Source: Bifidobacterium sp. ESL0745
GTDB lineage: Bacteria > Actinomycetota > Actinomycetes > Actinomycetales > Bifidobacteriaceae
Assembly (NCBI RefSeq): GCF_029433335.1
Contig: NZ_JAQTHX010000002.1
Location: forward strand, 62,001 to 126,000
Length of the DNA stretch: 64,000 nucleotides
Reading direction: 5' to 3'
Part shown: piece by piece, positions 36,716 through 45,764 of the stretch
How positions within the stretch are numbered: the first letter of the stretch is position 1
How the letters are laid out: each line of letters begins with the position of its first letter
The notes under the pieces: generated by a model
What the model saw: the letters and a program-made list of their open reading frames with translations, nothing else
The model's database searches: none
Told to the model about the DNA's origin: nothing
Position numbers and translations under genes: made by a program

Positions 36716-39397
36716 TCAATGACGCTTCCTGACCACGGTCACGGTAAGCGCCGAACCGGCCGCCAGCAACACCATCAGCACGACAATCGGCACGATCACA
36801 TCCGAACCCGTCGTCGCTAAACCGTTGGCTGACTTTGCAGATTGGCCATCTTGACTGGAAGCGGCACCCGCAGCCGGCTTGGTTGCTACTGAAGAGGCGT
36901 TGGCCTGGCCATTCGCATTGTTGCCAGGAACAACAGCCGCGGGATTGCCACTTACTGGAGTGTTGTGGGAATCCGCCGGGTTGTTGTTCGAGCCATTGCC
37001 GGAATTTGCGTTCGCAGACGCGCCAGACGTTGAGGTGCCGCCAGCATTGCTGCCGGAAGTTGAGCCGCCGTTGCTGGATGTCGAGTTGCCATTACCGGAG
37101 TTGCCACTGTTGTTCGAGCCATTGCTGCCAACGTTGTTGCCCGAAGTCGAGCTGTTGCTACCGTTATTGCTGCCAGAATTCGAACCACCATTGCCGCTGT
37201 TGCTGCCGTTGCCTCCGTTGCCAGGCTGAGGCGTTGCCGCCATGGTCTTGACCACAGTGACATGAGCCACCGCCGAATGTGAAGGCTCGGATGCCGTCTC
37301 GCCGCGAGTCAGCGTGGGCAAAGCATAGGTCACATCATATTCGCCAGGCTTGGAAGAGTCCACACTTCCGGTGACCGTCATCTTTGAGAACGGCACATCG
37401 GTGCCATCGGCGGCCTTAGCCGACACGAAGTTGTCCTCCGGCTTCCAGGCAGCCCCCTGCTTGATCGAGCTGTCCTTGACGATCACGTTCGAGTTATCAA
37501 TCACCTTCACGTTGGACACCGCCGAAACCGTGTCACCTGCCGAGTTCTTGAGCAAGTAGGTCACCTGGAACGAACCCGCCTTGGAAGTGTCGACCGCACT
37601 GGCCCCGTCAACGGTGACATTGTTCAACGCCACCGCAGCACCGGCCTTGTCGCTGGCCGAAACGAACCCGAGCGACGGATCATACGCAGTTCCGGCGATA
37701 AGATTGACATCCCTTGCCACCACGCTGGTCTTGTCAAGGTTGTAGCTCAACGTCACGTCGGTCGCCTGGCCGGCATCACCGAACGTACCAGTCGCGGAAG
37801 TCGCACCGGTCATGCCCTTGAAGAAATAGGTCTTGCCCGAGGTACGCACGACAGCAGGTTGGGGAATCTGGTAATTCTGACCGACCTTGCCGTCACCGCT
37901 GAGCGTGGTCGGGTTGACGATAGCGGTCCCGTCCTGATTCTTCACGCCCTGTAGGGCATTGCCATCGGAATCGGCATAGTGAACCGTGACATCCGAATAC
38001 ACCGTCACCTTGACCTGCTTGGTCACGGTATTGTTGGCAGAATCTTTGACTGCGTAAGTGACAGTATAGGTTCCGTTGGTGTTCGGATCGAAACCGCCAT
38101 CATTGCTGACGATGACTTTACTGGAAACATCACCATCCTCTACATCACTGGCGTTGACACCATCACGAAGCCACTGATAGCGGTCGCCCGTGACGGTTCC
38201 ACGTTTCACTGTTTTGTCATTAGCCGCAATATAAGGAATGAATCCAGAAATACTGTCTGAGTTCTGGTAGGTCAGCATCGCTGTCCAATCCTTGACAGTG
38301 GCACTACTGTTATTGGTGGAGTTGTATTTCCAGTTGACGATATATTTCACGGGAGAAGCAGGTGAACCGGCAACGGGGGTCGAAACCTTGACCACGACAC
38401 TCAGATAAGTATCGCTAACGCCATCGGGAACTGAAATAGTAACGGTACCATCTGAGTTCTTCGTTGTGGTGATGTTGGCCGAGTTCTTCAGATCAGTGGC
38501 CGTCATCAAATTCGAGTCATCCTTGAACCAGAAGAAACGGAAATCATTAACGTCGAGTGATGCGGTACCACCGAGAGCGCCTGAAGCTTTCAATGTGTAA
38601 CTACGGCCCGTATCGTTCTTCGTGCTGCCCGCAGGGTCAATAACATTGAAAATCGACATGTACGGCTCATTCGGAGCATAGTACGTGGTGGAAGGGAAGT
38701 TGGTATCCCGATAAAGCATGTTATTCGGTACGGGGAATTTGTTGGTCAATGTACCCGTGTCAGGAGCTTGGGCACGCGTATCTCCAGTCAGCGAGGGAGG
38801 GGTAATGTATCCTGCACGGTAATGAGGATTAATCACATTGACAGAGGTGGTCGTCCCGTCCTTGCTTACAGCAGCTGCCGTAGCCGTCTGAGTATCGTTT
38901 GCCTTGTTAAGGAATGCAAGGTTGACATCGAATTCAAACGAACCGGCTCCTGTCAAATCACGGGTAAACGTGAGTGTAACCGAATGAGTGCTGCTGTCCT
39001 TGGCAAATTGGCCGACTGCTGCCGCGGTCATGCCGTTCCATGTCACTCCGTTCCAGTTGACAGCGTCTCCCGGCAACGTAATGACAAATTTATCTCCCGA
39101 TTTGATTGAACTGTTATTGTTCAACGTTAAAACGACATGGAAAGAGGTACCTTGGCCTTGTAAGCCATTGAATAACTGGTTGTCGGCACTTGTATTGGTA
39201 ACACTTACCCTCGTATTGCCAAAAACTGTTGCCGGATTTTCGTCTTGTGCCGTCGGCTTCTGTGCTACTGATTGTGTTGTCGAGCTGGCAGGGGCATTCT
39301 CGGCGTTTGCCGAAACCCCAACTCCAAACATTCCCAAGAGTGTGGCAACTGTGGCAGCCGTCGCTATGGGAATTGTTATTCTCCTAGGGATACTCAT
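36716..39397 (-). CDS. LATTG-anchored multi-domain adhesin, smaller paralogue
   Basis: 893 residues, AAAGGAAA before the ATG. Signal peptide about 1-32 (IPIATAATVATLLGMFGVGV). Same architecture as its downstream neighbour, with one MucBP-plus-Ig round fewer: N-terminal adhesin-like domain (SGDKFVITLPGDAVNWNGV about 100-120), second beta domain, DUF5011-like module (VNASDVEDGDVSSKV about 405), one MucBP-like module (VTVHYADSDGNALQG about 460), Ig-like modules, Gly/Asn/Ser linker, LATTG (about 860-864), helix, VRKRH. The C-terminal Ig modules (SIKQG.AWKPEDNFVSA and SSKPG.YDVTY) are nearly identical between the two, whereas the N-terminal domains have diverged. This indicates tandem duplication with homogenised stalks. 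AT-rich promoter region upstream. Confidence 0.9.
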   Translation of the reverse strand: MSIPRRITIPIATAATVATLLGMFGVGVSANAENAPASSTTQSVAQKPTAQDENPATVFGNTRVSVTNTSADNQLFNGLQGQGTSFHVVLTLNNNSSIKSGDKFVITLPGDAVNWNGVTWNGMTAAAVGQFAKDSSTHSVTLTFTRDLTGAGSFEFDVNLAFLNKANDTQTATAAAVSKDGTTTSVNVINPHYRAGYITPPSLTGDTRAQAPDTGTLTNKFPVPNNMLYRDTNFPSTTYYAPNEPYMSIFNVIDPAGSTKNDTGRSYTLKASGALGGTASLDVNDFRFFWFKDDSNLMTATDLKNSANITTTKNSDGTVTISVPDGVSDTYLSVVVKVSTPVAGSPASPVKYIVNWKYNSTNNSSATVKDWTAMLTYQNSDSISGFIPYIAANDKTVKRGTVTGDRYQWLRDGVNASDVEDGDVSSKVIVSNDGGFDPNTNGTYTVTYAVKDSANNTVTKQVKVTVYSDVTVHYADSDGNALQGVKNQDGTAIVNPTTLSGDGKVGQNYQIPQPAVVRTSGKTYFFKGMTGATSATGTFGDAGQATDVTLSYNLDKTSVVARDVNLIAGTAYDPSLGFVSASDKAGAAVALNNVTVDGASAVDTSKAGSFQVTYLLKNSAGDTVSAVSNVKVIDNSNVIVKDSSIKQGAAWKPEDNFVSAKAADGTDVPFSKMTVTGSVDSSKPGEYDVTYALPTLTRGETASEPSHSAVAHVTVVKTMAATPQPGNGGNGSNSGNGGSNSGSNNGSNSSTSGNNVGSNGSNNSGNSGNGNSTSSNGGSTSGSNAGGTSTSGASANANSGNGSNNNPADSHNTPVSGNPAAVVPGNNANGQANASSVATKPAAGAASSQDGQSAKSANGLATTGSDVIVPIVVLMVLLAAGSALTVTVVRKRH

Positions 39398-39744
39398 GTA
39401 TTTCCTTTCTTCAATCTGAAATGAAGGAACTCAAGAAAAACCTTTTGTCTTATTAGACTTTCCTTGGTTTAAATCCCTTCAACGCCCATGCTAAAATGGT
39501 TTTACGCACGTTCATTATTATTTTTTTATTGGATTTGTTTTAACGATTTTTACGGACGTATTTATCGATTTGCCTTTAAGAAAGTATTACTTTTGCGGAA
39601 TTTTTTGTTCTAGCAACCGCACTTTGTTCTAAATTTTTCATTCGTATTACTATAAAACAAACGATTTTATGTGTTTACCGTTGCCACGGGATGGGGCATT
39701 ATATTCCTTTGCAAGCTTTCTAATCACAAAAGGAGGGGAATAGC
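39398..39744. promoter_or_regulatory. Divergent AT-rich promoter region with two TTGTTCTA motifs
   Basis: 347 bases between the adhesin (minus) and hydrolase (plus) genes. TTGTTCTA occurs at 39605-39612 and 39624-39631. The same octamer or its variants recur before both tetR genes and the exporter gene. It may be a shared operator half-site. Confidence 0.45.
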
Positions 39745-40875
39745 ATGTTTCACAAACTAACGGGAAACCGGCAGTTCGATCTGCAAATCAACCGATTCGC
39801 ACCAGGGTACGACACGGATCCGGAGGTCAAGCACGACGTCGATAGCATCGTTCCGGACCTGACGAGTACTGAAAACTGGACCCGAGCATGGGAGGGTTTG
39901 GCGAGCGTCCGAGAATTGAAGGGTGATTACGCGATAGCATCCGGCTACTATGCCGCTGCAGCATTCTATGTCTCCCAGGTCAACGACTTCCAGCGCAAAG
40001 ACAAACTGGTACGTCATTTCCGCGAAGACTTTTACAAGGGATGGGAGGGCCCCGATCTCGACCGCCGCGAGATTCCTTATGAGGATACGCTTCTTCCGGC
40101 GGTACGCGTTAACGGGAATGATTCGGAAAAGACGCTGGTCGTCTTCGGCGGGTTCGACTCGTACCTTGAGGAACTGGTCAAATGGACCAAGCCCATTCAG
40201 GATGCGGGCTATACGGTCATTATGTTTGACGGCCCCGGACAGGGAAACTCGTTGCTGCGCGGCACGCACCTCACCCCAGCGTGGGAGAGGCCGACCGGAT
40301 GTGTCATGGACTACTTCAACGTCAAGCACACTGCGGCCATGGGCATCTCGCTGGGCGGGCTACTCGTGCTGCGAGCTGCGGCCTTCGACAAGCGCATCGA
40401 CCAAACCATTTCCATGGACATTTTCTACCGAGCCCTCGATGGCATCACGATACGCATGTCAGAACCAGTCGCAACGGCTTTCCTGAAACTGGTCAAACGA
40501 CACGATTCCAAAGCGATTGACCGGCTTGTCGACGAGGCCACCAAAAAGGATATCGACATTGCATGGAAATTGCAGCAGGGTTGCCTGCTCACCGGCACCA
40601 AAACGCCTCATGACATGCTGTATGCCTTCGAGCGGTTCGACTTCTCCGGCTTGGGGCCGCTGATCAACCAAGACGTCCTGCTGCTCGCGGGAGAACACGA
40701 CCAGTACGTGCCTTTGAGCCGCCTCAGCCAAATCGAAAACGAGCTGGTAAATGCAGCCTCGATAGCTTCACGCGTATATACGGCCGAAGAGAACGCCGAT
40801 GAACATTGCCAAGTAGGCAACATGCCACTTGCCATGAATGAGATCAGAAACTATCTCACCAAGTCCGAGCAATGA
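39745..40875 (+). CDS. Alpha/beta hydrolase (FrsA/DUF1100-like)
   Basis: 376 residues, AAAGGAGGGG upstream of ATG. An N-terminal helical cap (about 1-110, ENWTRAWEGLASVREL) precedes an alpha/beta hydrolase core: VVFGGFDSYLEEL (oxyanion region, about 133-145), DGPGQGNSL (about 166-174), nucleophile elbow GISLGG (Ser about 204), acid in LAGEHDQYVPL (Asp about 315), and His in ADEHCQVG (about 352). This layout is that of FrsA-type esterases and the 2,6-dihydroxypseudooxynicotine hydrolase-like group. Substrate unknown; likely intracellular (no signal peptide). The TTGTTCTA pair upstream suggests control with the neighbouring TetR cluster. Terminator follows. Confidence 0.88.
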   Translation: MFHKLTGNRQFDLQINRFAPGYDTDPEVKHDVDSIVPDLTSTENWTRAWEGLASVRELKGDYAIASGYYAAAAFYVSQVNDFQRKDKLVRHFREDFYKGWEGPDLDRREIPYEDTLLPAVRVNGNDSEKTLVVFGGFDSYLEELVKWTKPIQDAGYTVIMFDGPGQGNSLLRGTHLTPAWERPTGCVMDYFNVKHTAAMGISLGGLLVLRAAAFDKRIDQTISMDIFYRALDGITIRMSEPVATAFLKLVKRHDSKAIDRLVDEATKKDIDIAWKLQQGCLLTGTKTPHDMLYAFERFDFSGLGPLINQDVLLLAGEHDQYVPLSRLSQIENELVNAASIASRVYTAEENADEHCQVGNMPLAMNEIRNYLTKSEQ

Positions 40876-40895
40876 GTCGAGCCGATCCCCAAATT

Positions 40896-40935
40896 GGGCC
40901 GTGCACATGTCTTCAAACGTGTTCACGGCCCTTTT
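40896..40935 (+). terminator. Rho-independent terminator of the hydrolase gene
   Basis: GGGCCGTG...CACGGCCC stem (40896 and 40931 ends) with a second inner ACATGT/ACGTGT stem, followed by TTTT. Confidence 0.8.
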
Positions 40936-41075
40936 GGATACCGCTCACTTCAAGTTTGCGAGCGGAAAATTTCGTTTTATTGATAAAGCCACTGTCGAAA
41001 GCCACTATTGTGGATAAGTTGCAGCGATGGGAAGCAACAAGTTTGATCCTGCATCCGGAATATCACTGCCGGCTT

Positions 41076-41687
41076 TCAGCCGAGCTTGGGCCCGATCGTA
41101 TGGAACTGACGGAAGTCGTAAATCAACGGTTTCCATAATTCCGGATCGATACGACCGGATTCGTCCAGCAGACTCGACGCGGCATGAACGCGGAGGGCCT
41201 GGGCTTGGATGATGAGGAAATGGTTGTCGGTGTCGTTTTCGATTTTCAGCGTATGGCACTCGATCTGAATGAGGCATTCCTCGACTCGATCGGGCTTGAC
41301 AAGTTCGGAAGGCTGCGGCGTGAGTCCGGCCGCTGCATACTTGTCGTGGCAGGGTACGGTGCCGTGGAGGTGTCCGGCCCTGCCAGCCGAGTTGCCGGTG
41401 AGTTGGCCTAGCGTCTGAATTGGCTTTTGCAAGTGCTGGTCTGCCAGATTGACCACAAGATCGCTGCCATCCTTAAGATTCAAGGCGGTACGACTACCGA
41501 TATTCATACCAAGCGTGATGGTGGTGCCCAAAGCCCACGCACTGCTCATGGGAGCCAGGTTAGTCGATCCGCCTGGATTGAGGGTGGACAGCAGCACTAT
41601 CGGGGTGCCGAAATAAAGGGTTTGCGGGTGTATGACGACATGTTGATCTTCATTATGTTGTTGAGTCATGTTGGCATCATGCCACAT
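41076..41687 (-). CDS. Flavin reductase-like (FMN-binding split barrel) protein
   Basis: 203 residues from the ATG at 41687 (GGAAG upstream); a TTG 45 bases earlier lacks a ribosome site. The N-terminal VLLSTLNPGGSTNLAPMSSAWALG followed by LGMNIGSRTALNLKDG and DLVVNL is the flavin-binding core of the flavin-reductase/DIM6-NTAB family. Later GLTPQPSELVKPDRVEECLIQIEC continues the family pattern. It probably reduces or binds FMN with NAD(P)H and serves an oxygenase or a stress response; no partner enzyme is nearby. Divergent from an ArsR-type regulator with only 71 bases between the starts, so probably its target. Confidence 0.85.
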   Translation of the reverse strand: MWHDANMTQQHNEDQHVVIHPQTLYFGTPIVLLSTLNPGGSTNLAPMSSAWALGTTITLGMNIGSRTALNLKDGSDLVVNLADQHLQKPIQTLGQLTGNSAGRAGHLHGTVPCHDKYAAAGLTPQPSELVKPDRVEECLIQIECHTLKIENDTDNHFLIIQAQALRVHAASSLLDESGRIDPELWKPLIYDFRQFHTIGPKLG

Positions 41688-41758
41688 GATCGCTTCCATC
41701 AGTATGGAAATATAAAAGGCACGTTTTGGCAAGTGACGCGCCGGTAGGATAGGTGAGC

Positions 41759-42493
41759 ATGTCTCAAATCAGTCAATATGACGGGCGCGTCGGCATGGCC
41801 GGCGGCATCAGCGATCTGACAAGCGTATTCGCAGACCGAACCCGCGCGGAAGTGTGCGACGCACTGATGGACGGATGCGCGTGGACCCCCACGGAATTGC
41901 GCCACGCAGTGGGAGTGAGCGCGCCGGCTATGAGCTCATGTCTCGGCCATCTCCAAGATGCCGGTGTGGTTATCGCAATCCGGCAAGGCAAGCACCGTTA
42001 TTACCGGCTTTCCAGCAGGCAAGCGGCCGACGCGATTGAGACCCTGGGATGCATGTCGGGCTGCAGACTCGAACCGAAAGTCGGATACCGAAAGGTCCGG
42101 GCCGACGCGAGGCTCAGGCGGGCACGGACCTGCTACCGGCACATCGCCGGGCATCTCGGCGTCGCGATTGCCGATGCAATGATCGATAAGGGGCTCATCG
42201 CCGTCAATGATGGTGGATTCTCACTGACCAAAGATGGCAAAAGCTGGTTCGCGGCGAATATATTCGAGAGCACACGGCCCAAACTGTCAACCTCACCTTG
42301 TGTAAAAGCATGCCTAGATTGGACCGAACGACGACCGCATCTTTCTGGAACGTATGGCGCAGCGATGTGTTCCCGCCTGTTGGAAATCGGTGCCGTAACC
42401 CGTTATGAGCCGAGACGCGCACTCAAAGTAACCCAAGCAGGCCGTGCCTGGTTCGCTGATTCCCTAGGATTTGATACATCGTCAATGGATTAA
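41759..42493 (+). CDS. ArsR-type winged-helix regulator with duplicated-looking C-terminal region
   Basis: 244 residues from the ATG at 41759 (AGGA nine bases before; GTG at 41753 is possible). Residues about 15-100 form an ArsR-like winged helix: FADRTRAEVCDALMDGCAWT, HAVGVSAPAMSSCLGHLQDA and the wing GKHRYYRLSS. The C-terminal half repeats winged-helix-like features (FSLTKDGKSWFA and KVTQAGRAWFAD), a pattern seen in long ArsR proteins of the YgaV/MTA family. No Cys-x-Cys metal motif in the recognition helix. Likely controls the divergent flavin reductase gene; effector unknown. Confidence 0.85.
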   Translation: MSQISQYDGRVGMAGGISDLTSVFADRTRAEVCDALMDGCAWTPTELRHAVGVSAPAMSSCLGHLQDAGVVIAIRQGKHRYYRLSSRQAADAIETLGCMSGCRLEPKVGYRKVRADARLRRARTCYRHIAGHLGVAIADAMIDKGLIAVNDGGFSLTKDGKSWFAANIFESTRPKLSTSPCVKACLDWTERRPHLSGTYGAAMCSRLLEIGAVTRYEPRRALKVTQAGRAWFADSLGFDTSSMD

Positions 42494-42715
42494 CGCTCAA
42501 CCAAGCCCACTTCCCCTCAAATACCCTAAACCACATCTTTAGCAAGCTATCTGCCATAGTTTTTGGACTAAACCATATTTCAATGAAAAACAATCCTTTT
42601 ATGTAATGCGTTTTTGTTAACAAAATAACAACGTTTGTTCTAGCTAACACAATGTGACACATATTAATATGAAAAATGTTTAAATAGTATGTTCTATTTC
42701 ACAAAGGAGAGGAGT

Positions 42716-43369
42716 ATGTCTGGACCTAAAAATTCTTTTCCCAAACAAAACGCCATAGAACGTATGGAAAATGCGTTTTGGAAAGCATTGGATCAGAAAC
42801 CTTTCAGTGAAATCACCGTCGACAACATACTGGTCCGAGCCGAAGTATCACGAACAACTTTTTATTACCACTACTGCAATCTTGAGCAGTTGGCGGAAAA
42901 CTCGATCGTGCACGAATGCATGCGCAAGGACATGGTTGACCTCATCCATGAAATCGTAAATAGCGACACGTTGGATGACATACCAGCGGCCAAGCCCGAA
43001 GTGCTCAACCGTCGATTCAAAAGACTCGAACTCATTGTGGGCCCTAACGGTACGTTAAGGTTCCTTGAATTGATGAAGAAATGTTTTATGACCATAGCCC
43101 GCGCTGAACTTGGGCTGGGAGACAAGTCACCGGACATGGAGACGGAGGCCGCTCTTGAATTCGTCGTCGGTGGTGTCGTCTCGATGTTTGAGGAATGGCC
43201 CCGTCTCTTCATAAGCTGGCCCGCATCCTTCCCCGGAGACCTGTTCTCACACGCGACCTCAATGATGTCCAAAGTGTTCAGGGAATTGAAGTCGTCGCTG
43301 AAAAACGGCAGTCTCGCAAGCTTCTGGCGGGGATACGGTCGAGAACAAGAGCTCAATCTTGGCAGTTAA
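42716..43369 (+). CDS. TetR-family regulator 1
   Basis: 217 residues from the ATG at 42716 (AAAGGAGAGGAG upstream). N-terminal TetR HTH: AFWKALDQKPFSEITVDNILVRAEVSRTTFYYHY (about 18-51), the last motif being diagnostic. The C-terminal domain is helical and similar throughout to the second TetR protein at 44971 (shared MESEAALEF/METEAALEF-VVGG, EEWPRLF/GQWPELF, ATSMMSKVF/ATSMVSKIF). TGTTCTAT lies at 42690-42697, within 20 bases of the start, and TTGTTCTA at 42635-42642, suggesting autoregulation. Probably represses the exporter gene 3' of it or the hydrolase; ligand unknown. Confidence 0.9.
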   Translation: MSGPKNSFPKQNAIERMENAFWKALDQKPFSEITVDNILVRAEVSRTTFYYHYCNLEQLAENSIVHECMRKDMVDLIHEIVNSDTLDDIPAAKPEVLNRRFKRLELIVGPNGTLRFLELMKKCFMTIARAELGLGDKSPDMETEAALEFVVGGVVSMFEEWPRLFISWPASFPGDLFSHATSMMSKVFRELKSSLKNGSLASFWRGYGREQELNLGS

Positions 43370-43392
43370 CCACATCATCTTCCAACAGACAA

Positions 43393-43436
43393 AAATGCCG
43401 GGTTCATCATACAGAAACATGACAAACCCGGCATTT
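43393..43436. terminator. Bidirectional terminator between tetR 1 and the exporter gene
   Basis: AAATGCCGGGTT (43393-43404) and AACCCGGCATTT (43425-43436), perfect 12-bp stem with flanking A- and T-rich ends, between convergent genes. Confidence 0.8.
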
Positions 43437-43497
43437 ATACAGAGTGTGGCGCAAACGTGCGAAACAATGACTATCGAACTATCGAAAAGCCAGCTGG

Positions 43498-44793
43498 TCA
43501 CGCTTTCAGCGCCGCAGGATCAAGCTTCTTGTACACGCGCAACGGCATCAATCCTGCCAGAAGGACACACGCGATACCGCACGCCGCGATAATCAGCAAG
43601 CCTTTCGTCCCGGAATTCCAGAACCCGGCGTTGTTGAAAATAATGTCACGCAATCCAGAGGCGGCGAAATTCTGCGGCACCCAGGACACCACCCAGTGCT
43701 TCCAGAAGTCGGGCAGGACCTCACCGGGAAGCATGCCGACACTGAATCCAAGCCCCACGGTTCCGATTCCGGCCACCATGCCCAGCGGCAGGGATACGTT
43801 CGCCAATCCCATAACTGCTAACGTCAGGCCAAGACTCGACAGCCACACGAATCCGACGCCTCGCCCGGGCAACCACTGGTTCGAAGTAATCTTGCGCAGA
43901 AGGTCGATGCCCAAAGCGATGAATACCGACATTCCCAAGGCATAAAGGGCCTGTACGCCGATGTTCTTCCACTTCTGGGTATGGCTCGTATAGCGCTTGC
44001 GCCGCATCTCCTTGCATATGAACGCGCCCGAAAGCGAAGACATCAGGAAGATGGGGATGACGATGCTGTTCATGCGCATGGCTTCAACCGTTCCCTGCGC
44101 TCCTGTATCGGCACCGGTATTCACCAGTTCGGTATCGACGATGGTGTTCTCGTCGCTCAGCCCGGATTGCGCCATCGAAGCCTTCAACAGGTTCGCGATC
44201 ATCACGTTCTTCGAATTGTCGACCTGCACGTGAATCGTCGGCATCACCGCTTTTTCGGCGGCAGTTTTCTTGGCCGGCCTGGCGTTCTGCTGGGCCAAAG
44301 CCGCCTTGACCATCGCCGACTCAACGAGCTGGTTCGCGGCCTGCCCCTTGATGCCCTGTGCCTCAGCCTGCTTAAGCGCCTGTTCCTTTACCGTCGAAAG
44401 CTCTGCGCTTTGCGACACAAGCTGCTCGGCATCACTGACTTTCAGGGAAAATTCCCTTTGGCTGAAATCCTTCGGAATGTCAATGGTGGCATAGAAAGCG
44501 TGATCATCCTTGGCATGATCCAAGGACCGCCGGCTTGAGAGCTCGGTCACCTTGAAGGCTGAATTCTGCTTCTTGGCAGACTCTTTCATGGCTGTAACAA
44601 CTGCAGATCCGGCTTCAAGGCTTTGCCCGTTAGGCAGAGCGACCGATTGATCTTCGTTATAAATCGACACCGGGATATCCGTAACATCCATATTGACAAG
44701 CGGGTAGAAAAACAATGCCATCATGCACGTCATCACAATCACAAGCCCGACAGGTATGAGCTTCATCCAATCAAATTCTTTGCGCATGCTCAT
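43498..44793 (-). CDS. YhgE/Pip or ABC-2-like membrane protein
   Basis: 431 residues from the ATG at 44793 (GGAGAGG upstream). One N-terminal helix (about 12-32, IPVGLVIVMTCMMALFFYPL) is followed by a large extracytoplasmic domain (about 35-235) with coiled-coil-like Ala/Gln/Glu stretches. Then about five helices (about 240-420), with the typical SWVPQNFAASGLRDI and a final helix pair. This is the topology of YhgE/Pip proteins and single-subunit ABC-2-type permeases (phage-infection protein family). No ATPase is encoded beside it. It probably exports lipids, peptides or an antimicrobial, or serves as envelope factor. Divergent from TetR 2; the shared promoter holds an inverted pair of TGTTCTAT. 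Confidence 0.8.
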   Translation of the reverse strand: MSMRKEFDWMKLIPVGLVIVMTCMMALFFYPLVNMDVTDIPVSIYNEDQSVALPNGQSLEAGSAVVTAMKESAKKQNSAFKVTELSSRRSLDHAKDDHAFYATIDIPKDFSQREFSLKVSDAEQLVSQSAELSTVKEQALKQAEAQGIKGQAANQLVESAMVKAALAQQNARPAKKTAAEKAVMPTIHVQVDNSKNVMIANLLKASMAQSGLSDENTIVDTELVNTGADTGAQGTVEAMRMNSIVIPIFLMSSLSGAFICKEMRRKRYTSHTQKWKNIGVQALYALGMSVFIALGIDLLRKITSNQWLPGRGVGFVWLSSLGLTLAVMGLANVSLPLGMVAGIGTVGLGFSVGMLPGEVLPDFWKHWVVSWVPQNFAASGLRDIIFNNAGFWNSGTKGLLIIAACGIACVLLAGLMPLRVYKKLDPAALKA

Positions 44794-44848
44794 TCGCCTC
44801 TCCATATTTCGTACAAGGCCCTTTGCCTTGTAAGCCATCGGAAAGGAT

Positions 44849-44899
44849 ATAGAACATCTCATTTTGATAAAACTGATGAAACGCTATGACTTGTTCTAT
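44849..44899. promoter_or_regulatory. Inverted ATAGAACA ... TGTTCTAT pair in a divergent promoter
   Basis: ATAGAACA at 44849-44856 faces TGTTCTAT at 44892-44899, perfect 8-bp complements 35 bases apart, one near each start of the exporter (minus) and TetR 2 (plus) genes. Likely operators of one or both TetR proteins (inference). Confidence 0.55.
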
Positions 44900-44970
44900 T
44901 TCATCTATGCCAAGATAGGCGTAGCAAAATTTGAAGGCTGACTCAGCCCGTAACTACAAGGAGGCGCACG

Positions 44971-45612
44971 ATGGCACGGCCAAGGAAAAATCAAGCTGGA
45001 CCCAATGCGGTGGAGCGTATGGAGAATGTCTTCTGGGAGCTTATCGAGAAGAAACCATACAACAGGATAACCGTCGAGAACATCCTGGTGCATTCCGGCG
45101 TCGCCCGAACATCGTTTTACTACCATTACAGCAACCTCCTGGAGCTCGCCGAAAGCGCGTTGACCCACGAGGTCAAGCGCGCTGAGATATTCAACCTCAT
45201 GGACGCGATTTTGGACGGAAACGTCTCCGAAAGCCATCTGATTGAGCAATCACCGGTGTTGAAGCAGCGTTTCCGCCGGATGAGCCTTGTCGCCGGGCCA
45301 CATGGCACTTACGAACTTGTGGGATTGCTCAAGAACCTGTTCATGGAGGTGGCCAAAGAGGAACTTGGCATGCGCAAAGATTCCTGGCCCGACATGGAGT
45401 CGGAAACGGCGCTCGAGTTTATGATCGGCGGCATCCTCACGTTGTTCGGGCAATGGCCGGAGCTGTTCGAACGTTGGCCTGAATCGTTCGGGGACCATCC
45501 GCTGGGCCACGCCACGTCCATGGTGTCCAAAATCTTCAAGGATCTCAAGAATTCGATGCACGACGGCAGTCTCACGAACTTCTGGAAGGACGACAAAAAG
45601 GATGTGGCTTAA
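44971..45612 (+). CDS. TetR-family regulator 2
   Basis: 213 residues, ATG with AAGGAGG upstream. HTH: VFWELIEKKPYNRITVENIL followed by VHSGVARTSFYYHYSN (about 19-55). C-terminal domain as in TetR 1, so the two are paralogues of perhaps 40-50 percent identity by eye. Divergent from the YhgE/ABC-2-like gene; the shared promoter contains the TGTTCTAT pair, so it most likely represses that gene. Ligand unknown. Confidence 0.92.
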   Translation: MARPRKNQAGPNAVERMENVFWELIEKKPYNRITVENILVHSGVARTSFYYHYSNLLELAESALTHEVKRAEIFNLMDAILDGNVSESHLIEQSPVLKQRFRRMSLVAGPHGTYELVGLLKNLFMEVAKEELGMRKDSWPDMESETALEFMIGGILTLFGQWPELFERWPESFGDHPLGHATSMVSKIFKDLKNSMHDGSLTNFWKDDKKDVA

Positions 45613-45764
45613 CTAATGATTTGCCTTAGTACTTGTCACAATCACTTGCCCTGATGTTGCACTCTGAACGCCATTTACGACGAAAACAGAGTTTTCGTTC
45701 TATATTCGGCCTTTGACCGGATGGTAGCTTAGAAATATTAATCATTCTCGACCTAGAGCAAATC

